From: Rhodobacteraceae bacterium UBA6236
Lineage (GTDB): Bacteria > Pseudomonadota > Alphaproteobacteria > Rhodobacterales > Rhodobacteraceae
DNA length: 18,459 nt
Assembly (NCBI GenBank): GCA_002440945.1
Contig: DJWG01000047.1
Location: 581 to 19,039 of the forward strand
Direction of reading: 5' to 3'
How positions within the stretch are numbered: position 1 is the first letter of the stretch; each line of letters starts with the position of its first letter. The notes below the pieces were generated by a model. That model was not told the origin of the DNA. It worked only from the letters and a program-made list of their open reading frames with translations, and made no database searches. Position numbers and translations under genes: made by a program. Below, one piece after another: positions 1 through 7,677 of the stretch.

Positions 1-760
1 CGCCGGTGATATGGGCCAGCGCATGGACGCCCCCGGCGCGGATCGCCGCCAAGGTCTGCCGGACGTAAAGCCGGGTGGGGGCCAGAAGCGCCGCGCCCAG
101 CGTGCCGTCGGCGAAGGGGCAGGGCGCGTCCCAGCCAAGGCCCGAGACCTCGACCAGCTTGCGGACCAGCGAATAGCCGTTCGAATGGACACCGTTCGAG
201 GCAAGGCCCAGCAGCACGTCACCTTCTGCCACGTCGCGCGGCAGTTCGCTGCCCCGTTCCATCGCGCCCACCGCAAAGCCGGCCAGATCGAAGTCGCCCC
301 TGTGATACATGCCCGGCATCTCGGCCGTCTCGCCGCCGATCAGGGCGCAGCCCGATTGCGCGCAGCCCTCGGCGATGCCGTTGATGATCCGGGTCGCCTG
401 GTCAAGATCGAGCTTTCCGGTGGCGAAATAATCGAGGAAGAACAGCGGCTCGGCCCCCTGGCAGATCAGGTCGTTCACGCACATCGCCACGAGGTCGATC
501 CCGATCGTGTCGACGTTTCCGGTGTCGATCGCGATCCGAAGCTTGGTGCCCACGCCATCGGTCGCCGCAACCAGCACCGGATCGGAATAGCCCGCGGCCT
601 TCAGGTCGAACAGCGCGCCGAACCCGCCAAGCCCCGAGACGGTGCCCGGCCGGTTGGTGCGTTTCGCGGCCGGCTTGATGCGTTCGACCAGCGCGTTTCC
701 GGCGTCGATGTCGACGCCCGCATCGGCATAGGTGATCCCGTTTTTCTTGGCGTCAGTCAT
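1..760 (-). CDS. purM: PurM, phosphoribosylformylglycinamidine cyclo-ligase (AIR synthetase), 3' end off the window
   Basis: The enzyme closes the imidazole ring in step five of de novo purine synthesis, turning FGAM plus ATP into AIR in the cytoplasm. The reading frame is open from the ATG at 760 to the left edge, about 253 codons of the roughly 350 usual for the family, so the C-terminal part is missing only because the window ends. Visible family signatures are the N-terminal [12 protein letters not shown] stretch, [13 protein letters not shown], the ATDGVGTKL nucleotide-binding motif, [19 protein letters not shown] and [11 protein letters not shown]. The start is supported by AAAGGGG about eight bases upstream and by a promoter at 803-831. 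The partner purN often follows purM and would lie outside the window. Identification is from direct motif reading and is very secure. Confidence 0.97.
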   Translation of the reverse strand, partial: MTDAKKNGITYADAGVDIDAGNALVERIKPAAKRTNRPGTVSGLGGFGALFDLKAAGYSDPVLVAATDGVGTKLRIAIDTGNVDTIGIDLVAMCVNDLICQGAEPLFFLDYFATGKLDLDQATRIINGIAEGCAQSGCALIGGETAEMPGMYHRGDFDLAGFAVGAMERGSELPRDVAEGDVLLGLASNGVHSNGYSLVRKLVEVSGLGWDAPCPFADGTLGAALLAPTRLYVRQTLAAIRAGGVHALAHITG

Positions 761-802
761 GGTGGGCCCCTTTCAATGGCCAGCCGTCTGGCCTTTGGCT
801 TG

Positions 803-831
803 CCGATAGCGGAACCCGGCGATGCAGGCAA
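803..831 (-). promoter_or_regulatory. Candidate purM promoter
   Basis: On the minus strand there is a -35 TTGCCT (826-831), a 17-base spacer and a -10 TATCGG (803-808). Transcription would start near 796, giving a leader of about 36 bases before the purM ATG. No obvious purine riboswitch or operator is visible between promoter and gene. This is a prediction from consensus and spacing only. Confidence 0.5.
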
Positions 832-894
832 TCGCGGGGGGCTCCATTTCATCGTTTTTCGAACCTCGCGCCAGCCTGCGGACGAGGTAGCCGC

Positions 895-922
895 TTGACC
901 GTCCGACCGGTTCTGCTACGCA
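895..922 (+). promoter_or_regulatory. Candidate promoter of the tRNA gene
   Basis: TTGACC (895-900) is followed after 16 bases by TACGCA (917-922), placing the start near 929, five bases before the mature tRNA 5' end. The strong -35 with a poor -10 is typical of alphaproteobacterial stable-RNA promoters. It points away from the purM promoter about 65 bases to its left. Confidence 0.5.
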
Positions 923-933
923 TGCCTCAGGCT

Positions 934-1009
934 GGGCCTGTAGCTCAATGGTCAGAGCAGGGCGCTCATAACGCCTTGGTTGGGGGTTCGAGTCCCTCCG
1001 GGCCTACCA
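934..1009 (+). tRNA. tRNA with CAT anticodon, probably tRNA-Ile2 (lysidine-modified)
   Basis: A full cloverleaf of 76 bases folds by hand: acceptor GGGCCTG/CGGGCCT (first pair G-U, sixth pair U-G), D stem GCTC/GAGC, anticodon stem GGGCG/CGCCT, anticodon loop CTCATAA with CAT at 967-969, T stem GGGGG/CCCTC with loop TTCGAGT, discriminator A and an encoded CCA. It is not initiator tRNA, because the 1-72 pair is G-U rather than the C-A mismatch. CAT is shared by elongator tRNA-Met and tRNA-Ile2. The C4-G69 and C5-G68 pairs match positions that E. coli TilS is known to use when choosing tRNA-Ile2 over tRNA-Met, so Ile2 is favoured but not proven. Confidence 0.93.
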
Positions 1010-1053
1010 TGTCTCCTATTTTATGATTATGAGTCAACGGGTTGGATGACATT

Positions 1054-1087
1054 TTGTCAAACCTTCCCGGCCGGTTTGATAATTTTT
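1054..1087 (+). terminator. Rho-independent terminator after the tRNA
   Basis: TTGTCAAACC (1054-1063) pairs with GGTTTGATAA (1073-1082) through ten base pairs, one of them a G-U, around a nine-base loop. Five Ts follow (1083-1087). Its orientation and position 45 bases after the tRNA fit a terminator for the tRNA transcript. Confidence 0.7.
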
Positions 1088-1286
1088 GTTCGCTTTTCGT
1101 CTGCGGCAGCCTGCTTTTTCAAGGCTTCGCGGGCGAGGCCGAGCCGGATCCAGGCTGACGCGTGGGGTCCAAGGCGCGCCAATCGACACCCGATCGGGGT
1201 TCCTGATCGGCGCCGGAAAGGGCATCCCCTGACATGCCGCGCGCGGGGGCGGGGCGCCAACCGGTTCCCGCCCGCATCCGACAGGC
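1088..1286. other. Gene-free stretch between the tRNA terminator and the metal ATPase stop codon
   Basis: No convincing gene was found. Short frames exist on both strands but lack ribosome binding sites and have arginine- and proline-rich compositions typical of chance frames in GC-rich DNA. A dyad around the GATCGG/CCGATC repeats near 1191-1214 could act downstream of the minus-strand ATPase gene, but no T-run accompanies it. No repeated copy of the tRNA 3' end that would mark an integration site is visible here. Confidence 0.5.
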
Positions 1287-3515
1287 TCAGACCGGCCGAC
1301 TCCTATCGGGATCATGCGCCAGAAGGCGGAGCGCGTTCAGGGTGACCAGGACCGTCGCGCCCGTATCGGCCAGGATCGCAAGCCAGAGCCCCGTCAGTCC
1401 GAGAATTGATGTCACAAGGAATACGGCCTTCAATCCCAGGGCGATGGCGATGTTCTGGCGGATATTGCCCATCGTCGCGCGCGCAAGCCGGATGGTGGAC
1501 GCAATATCAGTGACGCGGTCCCGCAGGATCGCCCCGTCCGCGGTTTCAAGCGCCACATCCGTTCCCGAACCCATAGCGATGCCGACCGTCGCCTGCTTCA
1601 GTGCCGGGGCGTCGTTGATGCCGTCGCCGACCATCATGACGCCGCCCCGCGCCGCCAAGCCGCGCACAGCGGCGAGCTTGTCTTCGGGAAGCATTTCCGC
1701 CCGGAACTCCGTTCCCAGGGTCGCGGCGATGGCGGCTGCGGTGCGCGGGTTGTCCCCGGTCAGGATCGTGGGCACCACGCCAAGGGCGCGAAGCTGCAAG
1801 ATGGCCGCCTTGGCATCGGTGCGCGGTTCGTCCCGCATCGCGATCAGCCCAAGGACCGAACCGCCCGCAAACAGGACAGCGACCGTCTTTCCTTGACCTT
1901 CCAGCGCGGTTGCGCGGTGGATCCAGTCGCCGCCCGACGCTGTTTCCGCGGCAAAGCGGGGGCTGGCGATGGTGAGGGTCTTGCCCTCGACCTCGGCCTC
2001 CATACCCTTGCCCAAGATCGCGCGGACTGCGGTGGCCTGCGGCAAAGAGATGCCTTCGGCGCGGCGCAGGATGGCCTTGGCAAGCGGGTGGTTCGATCCC
2101 GTCTCGACGGCCGCGGCAAGGCGCAGCACCTCTTGTTCGTGCTGCCCGAAGGCGATGATGTCCGTGACCTCCGGCCGGCCATGCGTCAAGGTGCCGGTCT
2201 TGTCGAAGGCCACCTGTTTGAGGCCTGCCAAGGCCTCGATCACCGCGCCGCCCTTCAGAAGAAGTCCGTGCCTTGCCCCCGCCGCAAGCGCCGAGGCGAT
2301 GGAGGCCGGAACCGAGATCACCAGGGCGCAGGGGCAGCCGATCAGCAGCAGCGTCAGGCCGCGATAGATCCAGGTCTGCCAGTCTGCCCCGGCCGCAAGC
2401 GGCGGCACGACGATCACAAGCGCCGACAGCCCCACGATCAGCGGCATGTACCAGCGGCTGAACCGGTCGATGAACCGTTCGGTCGGGGCGCGGGCTTCTT
2501 CGGCCTCTTCGACCAGCCGGATGATGCGGGCGATGGTGTTGTCTTCGGCGGCCTTCGTCACGCGAAGGCGCAGGGCCGCGTCGGTGGCGATGGAGCCTGC
2601 AAAGACCGGCTCGCCCGGACCGCGCGTCCGGGGCATGCTTTCGCCGGTGACAGGGCTTTCGTCAATTCCTCCGGTGCCTTCCAGGATGTCGCCATCGGCG
2701 GGGATGCGATCCCCCGGGCGCACCCGAACGACATCCCCGATGGCCAGCCTTGCGGCAGGGATCTCGCGCAGGTTCCCGTCCGTCTCCACGATCGCGGTCT
2801 TCGGCACGAGCCGCGCAAGGGCGCGTATGCCGTGGCGGGCGCGGTTGGCGGCGACCCCTTCCAGCACTTCGCCGAGCGCGAAGAGGAAGATCACAAGCGC
2901 CGCTTCCTCTGCCGCGCCGATGGCCAGCGCCCCTGCTGCAGCGAGCGTCATCAGGCTTTCGATCGTGAAGGGATGGCCAAGCCGAAGCGCGGCCCACGCC
3001 CGGCGCGCGACCGGGAAAAGGCCGCAAAGACAGGCCGCAACAAAGGGCCATGCGCCGACAGATCCCCGGCCCAGCAGCTTGATCCCCCAGGCCAGCGCCA
3101 GAAGCGCGCCCGTGAGAAGGACAAACCGCCCCTTCGTGGTCTGATGCCAGTGCGGCCCAGACGGGATCACCGGATCGGCTGCAGCCTCCATCGGCCCCCT
3201 AATGTTCGGGGCGGCGCCGGGCGCATCCCGCATCGCCGGATCGGACGGCAGGACAAACCCCTTTCGCGGTGGCAGGGCCGCCCCTTTTTCGGCGATACCG
3301 TAGCCAAGCGACCGAACGACCTGTTCGATGCGGTCCTTTTCCGTCTGCGCCGGGTCCAGCCGCAGGCGCAGGCGTTCGGTCATCAGCGCCACGCTCACAT
3401 CGCTGACGCCTGGAAGCTTGCCCACCGCGTCGGACACTTTCCGCGCGCAGGAGGCGCAGTCCATCCCGGTCACGGTCCATTCGTGCTGTCGGCTCTGGGG
3501 ATCTGGCGTTGTCAT
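1287..3515 (-). CDS. zntA: P1B-type heavy-metal ATPase, Zn2+/Cd2+/Pb2+ exporter (ZntA/CadA class)
   Basis: An inner-membrane pump that uses ATP to expel divalent soft metals. With the ATG at 3515 it is 742 residues. In order there is one N-terminal heavy-metal domain with GMDCASC (Cys20, Cys23), the actuator loop with TGE at 290-292, the metal-binding CPC at 394-396 in the sixth helix, the phosphorylated Asp438 in DKTGT, an HP motif in SNHPLA, GDGIND at 630-635, and a last helix with LADTGATVLVTLNALRLL. The DTGAT helix is typical of ZntA-like pumps; Cu+ pumps of the CopA class carry other residues there. An upstream in-frame ATG at 3548 coincides with the predicted transcription start, so the ATG at 3515, with a weak GGAC ahead, is preferred. 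The divergent MerR-type gene is its likely regulator. Exact metal preference cannot be read from sequence. Confidence 0.95.
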   Translation of the reverse strand: MTTPDPQSRQHEWTVTGMDCASCARKVSDAVGKLPGVSDVSVALMTERLRLRLDPAQTEKDRIEQVVRSLGYGIAEKGAALPPRKGFVLPSDPAMRDAPGAAPNIRGPMEAAADPVIPSGPHWHQTTKGRFVLLTGALLALAWGIKLLGRGSVGAWPFVAACLCGLFPVARRAWAALRLGHPFTIESLMTLAAAGALAIGAAEEAALVIFLFALGEVLEGVAANRARHGIRALARLVPKTAIVETDGNLREIPAARLAIGDVVRVRPGDRIPADGDILEGTGGIDESPVTGESMPRTRGPGEPVFAGSIATDAALRLRVTKAAEDNTIARIIRLVEEAEEARAPTERFIDRFSRWYMPLIVGLSALVIVVPPLAAGADWQTWIYRGLTLLLIGCPCALVISVPASIASALAAGARHGLLLKGGAVIEALAGLKQVAFDKTGTLTHGRPEVTDIIAFGQHEQEVLRLAAAVETGSNHPLAKAILRRAEGISLPQATAVRAILGKGMEAEVEGKTLTIASPRFAAETASGGDWIHRATALEGQGKTVAVLFAGGSVLGLIAMRDEPRTDAKAAILQLRALGVVPTILTGDNPRTAAAIAATLGTEFRAEMLPEDKLAAVRGLAARGGVMMVGDGINDAPALKQATVGIAMGSGTDVALETADGAILRDRVTDIASTIRLARATMGNIRQNIAIALGLKAVFLVTSILGLTGLWLAILADTGATVLVTLNALRLLAHDPDRSRPV

Positions 3516-3554
3516 GGGACGTCCGGTTTCTGGCTTGAATCCTGTCACGGCAGG

Positions 3555-3585
3555 AACTTAATCTCTCCAGTCGCTGGAGGTTCAA
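3555..3585 (-). promoter_or_regulatory. MerR-type metal-responsive promoter and operator for the ATPase gene
   Basis: Reading the minus strand, -35 TTGAAC (3580-3585) and -10 TAAGTT (3555-3560) are separated by exactly 19 bases. The spacer holds the dyad CTCCAG-N3-CTGGAG (3565-3579). An overlong 19-20 bp spacer carrying this dyad is the hallmark of MerR-family activated promoters such as those of zntA, copA and merT: metal-loaded regulator untwists the DNA to align the two elements. The start point would fall near 3548. The regulator gene begins 11 bases from the -35, so the same protein may also repress its own transcription. Confidence 0.9.
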
Positions 3586-3595
3586 GGGGCAAAAG

Positions 3596-4036
3596 ATGCT
3601 GACGATCGGAAAATTGGGCCGCGAGGCAGGGGTGAAGGTTTCCACGATCCGTTATTACGAAGACATCGGCCTTTTGCCGCAGGCCAAGCGCAGCGCGGGC
3701 AACCAAAGGCTTTATTCGCCAGCCGTGCTTGATCGGCTGGCTTTCATCCGCCACGCGCGGGGCCTTGGGTTTTCGCTTGATGCGATCCGCGAACTCCTCG
3801 GCCTCGCCGACCGGCCCGAACAACCCTGCGCCGCGGTGGATGGCATTGCCCGCACGCAGCTTGAGGCGACACGGGCAAGGATCCAAAAGCTCAAGGCCCT
3901 GGAAGTCGAGCTGGAGCGCATGCTTGCGCAATGCGCCTGCGGCACCGTTTCGGATTGCCGGGTGATCGAGGCGCTGGGGGACCATTCCCAGTGTTCGACC
4001 GGGCATGGCCATGGCAGCGCCGAGGCCCTGCCGTGA
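3596..4036 (+). CDS. MerR-family metal sensor (ZntR/CadR/PbrR-like), regulator of the adjacent ATPase
   Basis: A 146-residue dimeric transcription activator. The winged helix-turn-helix spans about residues 1-70 ([22 protein letters not shown], then [14 protein letters not shown]). A dimerisation helix follows (about 82-112). Candidate metal ligands are Cys78, Cys113, Cys115 and Cys121, with His130, Cys133 and a short HGHG tail. This spacing resembles the Zn/Cd/Pb-sensing branch (in PbrR and CadR, Cys near 77-78, 112-113 and 119-122) and not CueR, which has only a C-terminal CxC-type loop plus a Ser at the first position. AGGGG lies six bases before the ATG. It is divergent from the ATPase gene and overlaps the next gene by four bases. 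Which metal is sensed is open, so no symbol is given. Confidence 0.92.
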   Translation: MLTIGKLGREAGVKVSTIRYYEDIGLLPQAKRSAGNQRLYSPAVLDRLAFIRHARGLGFSLDAIRELLGLADRPEQPCAAVDGIARTQLEATRARIQKLKALEVELERMLAQCACGTVSDCRVIEALGDHSQCSTGHGHGSAEALP

Positions 4037-4392
4037 CCGGGACCACGCTTCTGATCTATTTCGGCGCAGCTTTCGCGGAAATCACCGGATGCTTTGCGTT
4101 CTGGGCCTGGATGCGCCAGGGGGCGAATGCGCTATGGCTGGTTCCGGGGCTTTTCAGCCTTGCCCTTTTCGCATGGCTGCTGACGCTCGCTCCTTCCGAC
4201 TTTGCGGGAAGGGCCTATGCCGCCTACGGCGGCGTCTATATCGCCGCCTCCCTGACGTGGCTGTGGATGGTGGAAAAACAGCGCCCTGACATATGGGACG
4301 CCGTCGGTGCGCTGTTCTGTCTGCTGGGGGCCATGATCATCCTCTTCGCGCCCGCTTTCACAGGAGATCCTGGGCCGGGCGCGTTGAGGTGA
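4033..4392 (+). CDS. ynfA: YnfA/UPF0060-family small membrane protein
   Basis: A four-helix inner-membrane protein of 119 residues, close to the usual 108-110. The family is distantly related to small multidrug resistance (SMR) exporters; E. coli YnfA has been reported to export some toxic cations, but the role here is unknown. Recognisable family segments are [49 protein letters not shown] and a last helix [18 protein letters not shown]. The GTG at 4033 overlaps the stop of the MerR gene (GTGA), indicating translational coupling. A longer in-frame reading from 3931 would sit inside the regulator and is rejected. Coupling to a metal sensor hints at a role in metal or cation efflux, which is inference only. 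Confidence 0.9.
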   Translation: MTGTTLLIYFGAAFAEITGCFAFWAWMRQGANALWLVPGLFSLALFAWLLTLAPSDFAGRAYAAYGGVYIAASLTWLWMVEKQRPDIWDAVGALFCLLGAMIILFAPAFTGDPGPGALR

Positions 4393-4474
4393 ACGGGGTG
4401 AAACGATCACGGCGACGGAACCACCTGACACGCGGCTTCGTGGCTGACATGACCGAACAGGACGGCATTCAGGA

Positions 4475-5455
4475 TCATTGCGCCATCCAGCGCTGATCGT
4501 ACCAGCCCGAGACGTCGCCTGGCCAGACCAGCGCCGCGCCGGCGGCATCCTTCAGCACGCCGCTGTCAAAAAGGAACCGCGCCATGGTGGCAAAACGCTC
4601 AGGGTCGATCCGGCCGACGGGCGCATCGCCGTCGCGCAGGTAGCCGCCCTTGACGATGGCCTGCATGGAGCCATGGACAAGATCGCGGTTCGGGAAATCG
4701 CCCGCCTTGATCAACAGATCCGCCGCCTCATCGGGGTGATCCGCCGCCCATTCATAGCCCGCCTGCGTGGCGCGCATGAAGGCGGCAACTGTCTCCGGTC
4801 GATCCGCCAGCACCTTGTTGCGGGTGGCGATATAGCCGTTGTGCTGGTCGGGGATGCCGTAGTCGGCATAGCGGAACGCCGATTGCTTGCGACCCAGCAG
4901 GTCGCCGTTCACCCCTTCCCAGGTGGCGACCTCCAGCGTGAAGTCGACCGCGCCGGTGGCCAGCGCCTCATAGGCGCCGGTGCCCAAGGTGACGGTATCC
5001 CAGGTCGGGTCGCCGCCATCGTCGCGGATCATGGCACCGATCAGCGCCGTTTCCCAGGCGCTGCCGAACCCGGCATAGGTCTTGCCCGAGAGGTCGGCGG
5101 GGCGGGTGATCGCGGTATTGTCCGTGTTGTAGACCAGCCGCCCGGTCTCATGCTGCATCGTCGCCCAAAGCGCGGTCAGGTCCGCCCCGCCGGCCTTGGC
5201 GCTCAGGAACCCAAGCGCGGTGAGATAGCCGAAATCCGCCGCCCCCGAGGCCAGCAAGGCGGCCGAACTGGTGTCGGAATAGGGCAGGATGTCCACATCA
5301 AGGCCCGCATCCGCGTAGAACCCGCGGTCGCGCGCCACGATCAGGCCGATGTGGTTGGTGTTCAAGGTCCAGTCGAGCGCGATGGTGACGGGGGTTTCGG
5401 AAAGCGCGGGGATCGGCAGCACCAGGGCTGCGACAAGGAGCAGGGAACGGATCAT
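4475..5455 (-). CDS. thiY: ABC transporter substrate-binding protein, NMT1/THI5-like (ThiY, thiamine pyrimidine precursor)
   Basis: A periplasmic binding protein of 326 residues. A signal peptide of about 19 residues (hydrophobic LLLVAALVLPIPA, cleavage after ALS) is followed by the NMT1 fold: VTIALDWTLNTNHIGLIVAR, the GFYADAGLDVDILPY segment and a GAADFGYL hinge region. ThiY of related systems binds formylaminopyrimidine, a thiamine breakdown product; the binding of that or hydroxymethylpyrimidine here is inferred from the TPP riboswitch and the YkoF gene in the same operon. It is the last gene and its ATG overlaps the ATPase stop by four bases (ATGA). No lipobox cysteine is seen, so it is probably soluble. 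Confidence 0.88.
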   Translation of the reverse strand: MIRSLLLVAALVLPIPALSETPVTIALDWTLNTNHIGLIVARDRGFYADAGLDVDILPYSDTSSAALLASGAADFGYLTALGFLSAKAGGADLTALWATMQHETGRLVYNTDNTAITRPADLSGKTYAGFGSAWETALIGAMIRDDGGDPTWDTVTLGTGAYEALATGAVDFTLEVATWEGVNGDLLGRKQSAFRYADYGIPDQHNGYIATRNKVLADRPETVAAFMRATQAGYEWAADHPDEAADLLIKAGDFPNRDLVHGSMQAIVKGGYLRDGDAPVGRIDPERFATMARFLFDSGVLKDAAGAALVWPGDVSGWYDQRWMAQ

Positions 5456-6195
5456 CGGGGTGTTTCCTCCAGCAACAGGGATTTCAGGGTTTCGCGCAGG
5501 GGGGCCATTGCGGCCTCGTCGCGGTGGGCTTGCGGAATGACGACCGGGATTTCCGCCAGCAGGCGTCCGGGGTCTGCCGCCATCACAAGGATACGGTCGG
5601 CCAGAAGGGTGGCTTCATGCAGGTCGTGCGTCACCAGAAGGACGCCACGCGGCCTGTCCCGCAGCCGGTCCATCAACCAGGTCTGCATCCGCATCCGCGT
5701 CACCGCATCCAGCGCCGAGAACGGTTCATCGAGGAGGACAAAACGGCTGTCCCGAACGATGGTGCGCAGGAAGGCGGCGCGCTGGCGCATCCCGCCAGAG
5801 ACCTGGGCGGGAAACAGCGCCTCGGCGCCCGCAAGACCGAAGGGCGCGAAGAGCGGTGCCACCCGGGCGAGCGCCGCACGGCGGGACAGGCCTGCGACCG
5901 TCAGGCCGAGGGCGGCATTCTCCGCCAAGGTCAGCCAGGGAAACAGCGCATCGCTTTGCGGCTGATAGCCAAGCGCCGCATGCGGCGGCTGGATGGGCGC
6001 GCCATCCAGCGTCGCTTCGCCCATCGCCCGCAGGTCCGGGGGCAGGATCCCCGCCAGCCATTTCAGGACCGAGGTCTTGCCGCATCCCGATGGCCCGATC
6101 AGCGCCGTGATCCCGCGATCAGGCAGTCTCAGCGACAGGTCGCGGGCCAGATCGCGTCCGCCAGCGGTGATGGTGAGGCCGCGGATCTCAAGCAT
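5452..6195 (-). CDS. thiZ: ABC transporter ATP-binding subunit, thiamine-precursor importer (ThiZ)
   Basis: A 247-residue nucleotide-binding subunit of the nitrate/taurine/pyrimidine importer type. Walker A is GPSGCGKTS (about residues 34-42), the Q-loop is in GYQPQSDALFPW, the signature is VSGGMRQR (Val in place of the common Leu), Walker B plus catalytic Glu are in FVLLDEPFSALD, and the switch His is in VTHDLHEA. All catalytic residues are present. The start overlaps the permease stop by eight bases and the stop overlaps the next start by four, so the three transporter subunits are translationally coupled. The substrate is assigned from operon context. Confidence 0.9.
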   Translation of the reverse strand: MLEIRGLTITAGGRDLARDLSLRLPDRGITALIGPSGCGKTSVLKWLAGILPPDLRAMGEATLDGAPIQPPHAALGYQPQSDALFPWLTLAENAALGLTVAGLSRRAALARVAPLFAPFGLAGAEALFPAQVSGGMRQRAAFLRTIVRDSRFVLLDEPFSALDAVTRMRMQTWLMDRLRDRPRGVLLVTHDLHEATLLADRILVMAADPGRLLAEIPVVIPQAHRDEAAMAPLRETLKSLLLEETPR

Positions 6196-6943
6196 CGCGC
6201 CGCGCCTCTGGTCCCTTTGCCGTCAGCCGGTCCAGCACCTGAAGCAGCCCGAGCAGCGCCAGCGTCAGCAGGGCCGAAACCACCACCGCCGCCAGGACCA
6301 GATCGGCGCGGAAATTGTTCTTGGCGGCAAGGATATAGATGCCCAGCCCCTGCCGCGCCCCGGCATATTCGGCGAAGATCGTCGCCACGATGGCATAGGT
6401 GGCCGAAATCCGCAGTCCGGCCAGAAAGCCCGCCCGCGCCGAGGGCAATGTCGCGCGGCAAAACACCGTCCAGCGCCCGGCGCCCATCGAGGCCAGAAGG
6501 TCATGAAACGCCTGCGGCGTCTGGCGATACCCCGAAAGGAGGCTGAGCAGCATCGGGAAGAAGGTCACGAGGATGACAAGCAGCACCTTGGGCAGAAGGC
6601 CAAAGCCGAACCACAGGATCATCAGCGGCGCCAGCGCCACCAGCGGCACCGTCTGGCTGGCCGCGAAGACCGGCATCAGCGCCCGTTCGGACCGGGGCAG
6701 GAAATGCAGCGCGACCGACGTCAGCAGGGCAAAGCCGACCGACAGCGAGAATCCGAGCGTGGCAACCGACAGCGTGGCCAGCGCATGACCGCCGATCTCG
6801 GCCCGGTTCAGGATCAGGGCGCCAAGCACACCCGAAGGCGCCGGCAGGACCAGCGGCGACACATCCGTCAGGCGGCAATACACCTCCCACCCGGCAAGAA
6901 GGATCGCAAACAGCGCCAGCGGCGCCAGGACGCGCGACAGCAT
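6188..6943 (-). CDS. thiX: ABC transporter permease, thiamine-precursor importer (ThiX)
   Basis: A 251-residue inner-membrane permease of the binding-protein-dependent family with about six hydrophobic segments, starting with LAPLALFAILLAGWEVYC. The cytoplasmic EAA loop that docks the ATPase reads as DLLASMGAGRWTVFCRATLP, with the conserved Gly and LP, followed by ARAGFLAGLRIS. The ATG has GGGAGG seven bases upstream and follows the ykoF stop by 20 bases. Family resemblance is to the SsuC/TauC/ThiX permeases. Assignment to pyrimidine uptake comes from the riboswitch and the neighbouring ykoF and NMT1-type binding protein. Confidence 0.88.
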   Translation of the reverse strand: MLSRVLAPLALFAILLAGWEVYCRLTDVSPLVLPAPSGVLGALILNRAEIGGHALATLSVATLGFSLSVGFALLTSVALHFLPRSERALMPVFAASQTVPLVALAPLMILWFGFGLLPKVLLVILVTFFPMLLSLLSGYRQTPQAFHDLLASMGAGRWTVFCRATLPSARAGFLAGLRISATYAIVATIFAEYAGARQGLGIYILAAKNNFRADLVLAAVVVSALLTLALLGLLQVLDRLTAKGPEARRDA

Positions 6944-6963
6944 TTCGGACCTCCCGCGGCGGA

Positions 6964-7578
6964 TCAGCGTGCCGAGGGGCTGTTGGCCGAAGCCGTCAGG
7001 TCGATGGTGACGTGACCCTGGGCCGGACCAAAGCGCAGGAAGGCTTGCCGCACGGTTTCGAAAACCGCACCCGCATCGCCGCGCAGCCTTGTGCAGAAGT
7101 TCTTCGACTTCAGGAAGGTGCCCGAGGATTTGAGAAACGCGATGCAGCCATAGATTTCGTCCATGTGCCGGTCCTGGCCCAGCACATAAAGCGAGAATTG
7201 CACATCGATCTCGACCCCCGTCCGAGGGGATTGCGCGACCTCGGACAGCGCCAGCGCCTGCCGTTCGGCCAGCGGCAGGGCCTGGGCCACGGGTGCCAGT
7301 TCGTCGCAGCGGCAGGACGGCTCGTCCGGCTCTCCGGGGCAGCCGCGCGAGAGGGTGACATGCATGGTCACATGTGCCGGATCACAGGCAGCTTCGGCGA
7401 ACAGATCACGGATCGCATCCAGAAGCGGACCCGGCGCGCCGACCATCAGGGTCGAGACGTCGTCGGTTTCGATCCGAAGACGGTCGCGGTAAGGGGAAAG
7501 GGCCTCAAGCCCCGAAAGGATGACGCGGACGAAATCCGACGTCATGGGATAAAGCGACACCTGCGCGCCGATGAACAT
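6964..7578 (-). CDS. ykoF: YkoF-family thiamine/HMP-binding protein
   Basis: A 204-residue protein made of two similar halves, as in B. subtilis YkoF (about 200 residues, two YKOF repeats with ferredoxin-like fold). The internal repeat can be seen: AQVSLYPMTSDFV (near residue 5) against VQFSLYVLGQDRHMDEIYG (near 125), and HVTMHVTLSRG (near 72) against HVTIDLTASANSP (near 189). A Cys-containing linker PSCRCDE separates them. The B. subtilis protein binds thiamine and is linked to hydroxymethylpyrimidine uptake; its precise role is unsettled. There is no signal peptide, so it is probably cytoplasmic. It is the first gene after the TPP riboswitch, and GAGG lies five bases before its ATG. Confidence 0.88.
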   Translation of the reverse strand: MFIGAQVSLYPMTSDFVRVILSGLEALSPYRDRLRIETDDVSTLMVGAPGPLLDAIRDLFAEAACDPAHVTMHVTLSRGCPGEPDEPSCRCDELAPVAQALPLAERQALALSEVAQSPRTGVEIDVQFSLYVLGQDRHMDEIYGCIAFLKSSGTFLKSKNFCTRLRGDAGAVFETVRQAFLRFGPAQGHVTIDLTASANSPSAR

Positions 7579-7580
7579 GT

Positions 7581-7670
7581 TTGCCTCGCTCCGCCGGCAT
7601 TACCCGGATCAGCTTAAAAGGGTTCGCGCGGCATTGCGCATCTCAGCCCCGACCGGAGCACCCCTGGTTA
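7581..7670 (-). promoter_or_regulatory. TPP riboswitch (THI element)
   Basis: Read on the minus strand, all conserved THI-box blocks are present in order: GGGGTGC followed by TCCGG (7654-7664), GCTGAGAT (7640-7647), ACCCTT (7618-7623) and CTGATCCGGGTAATGCCGG with the trailing CG (7592-7612). The common GAACCTGATC block is altered to AAGCTGATC. The ribosome binding site of ykoF (GAGG, 7584-7587) lies in the 3' strand of the aptamer, so ligand binding should hide it directly. TPP would therefore shut off translation of the precursor-import operon. A separate expression platform with terminator is not visible. Confidence 0.95.
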
Positions 7671-7677
7671 TGCGGCG

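Noticed and set aside
1057..1260. A 67-codon minus-strand frame with a lysine/glutamate-rich end (REALKKQAAADEKR)
   Set aside because: The last third looks protein-like, but the first part is Arg/Pro noise, there is no ribosome binding site, and its 3' end lies in the tRNA terminator hairpin. It could be a relic of a lost gene but cannot be supported.
1893..3602. A 569-codon open frame on the plus strand opposite the metal ATPase
   Set aside because: It is the antisense shadow of a gene with all P-type ATPase motifs. Its product is Arg/Gly/Pro/His-rich with no recognisable domain, as expected for an opposite frame in GC-rich DNA.
934..4392. A metal-resistance island integrated at the tRNA gene
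   Set aside because: No integrase and no repeat of the tRNA 3' end were seen on the far side, and base composition looks the same as the surroundings by eye.
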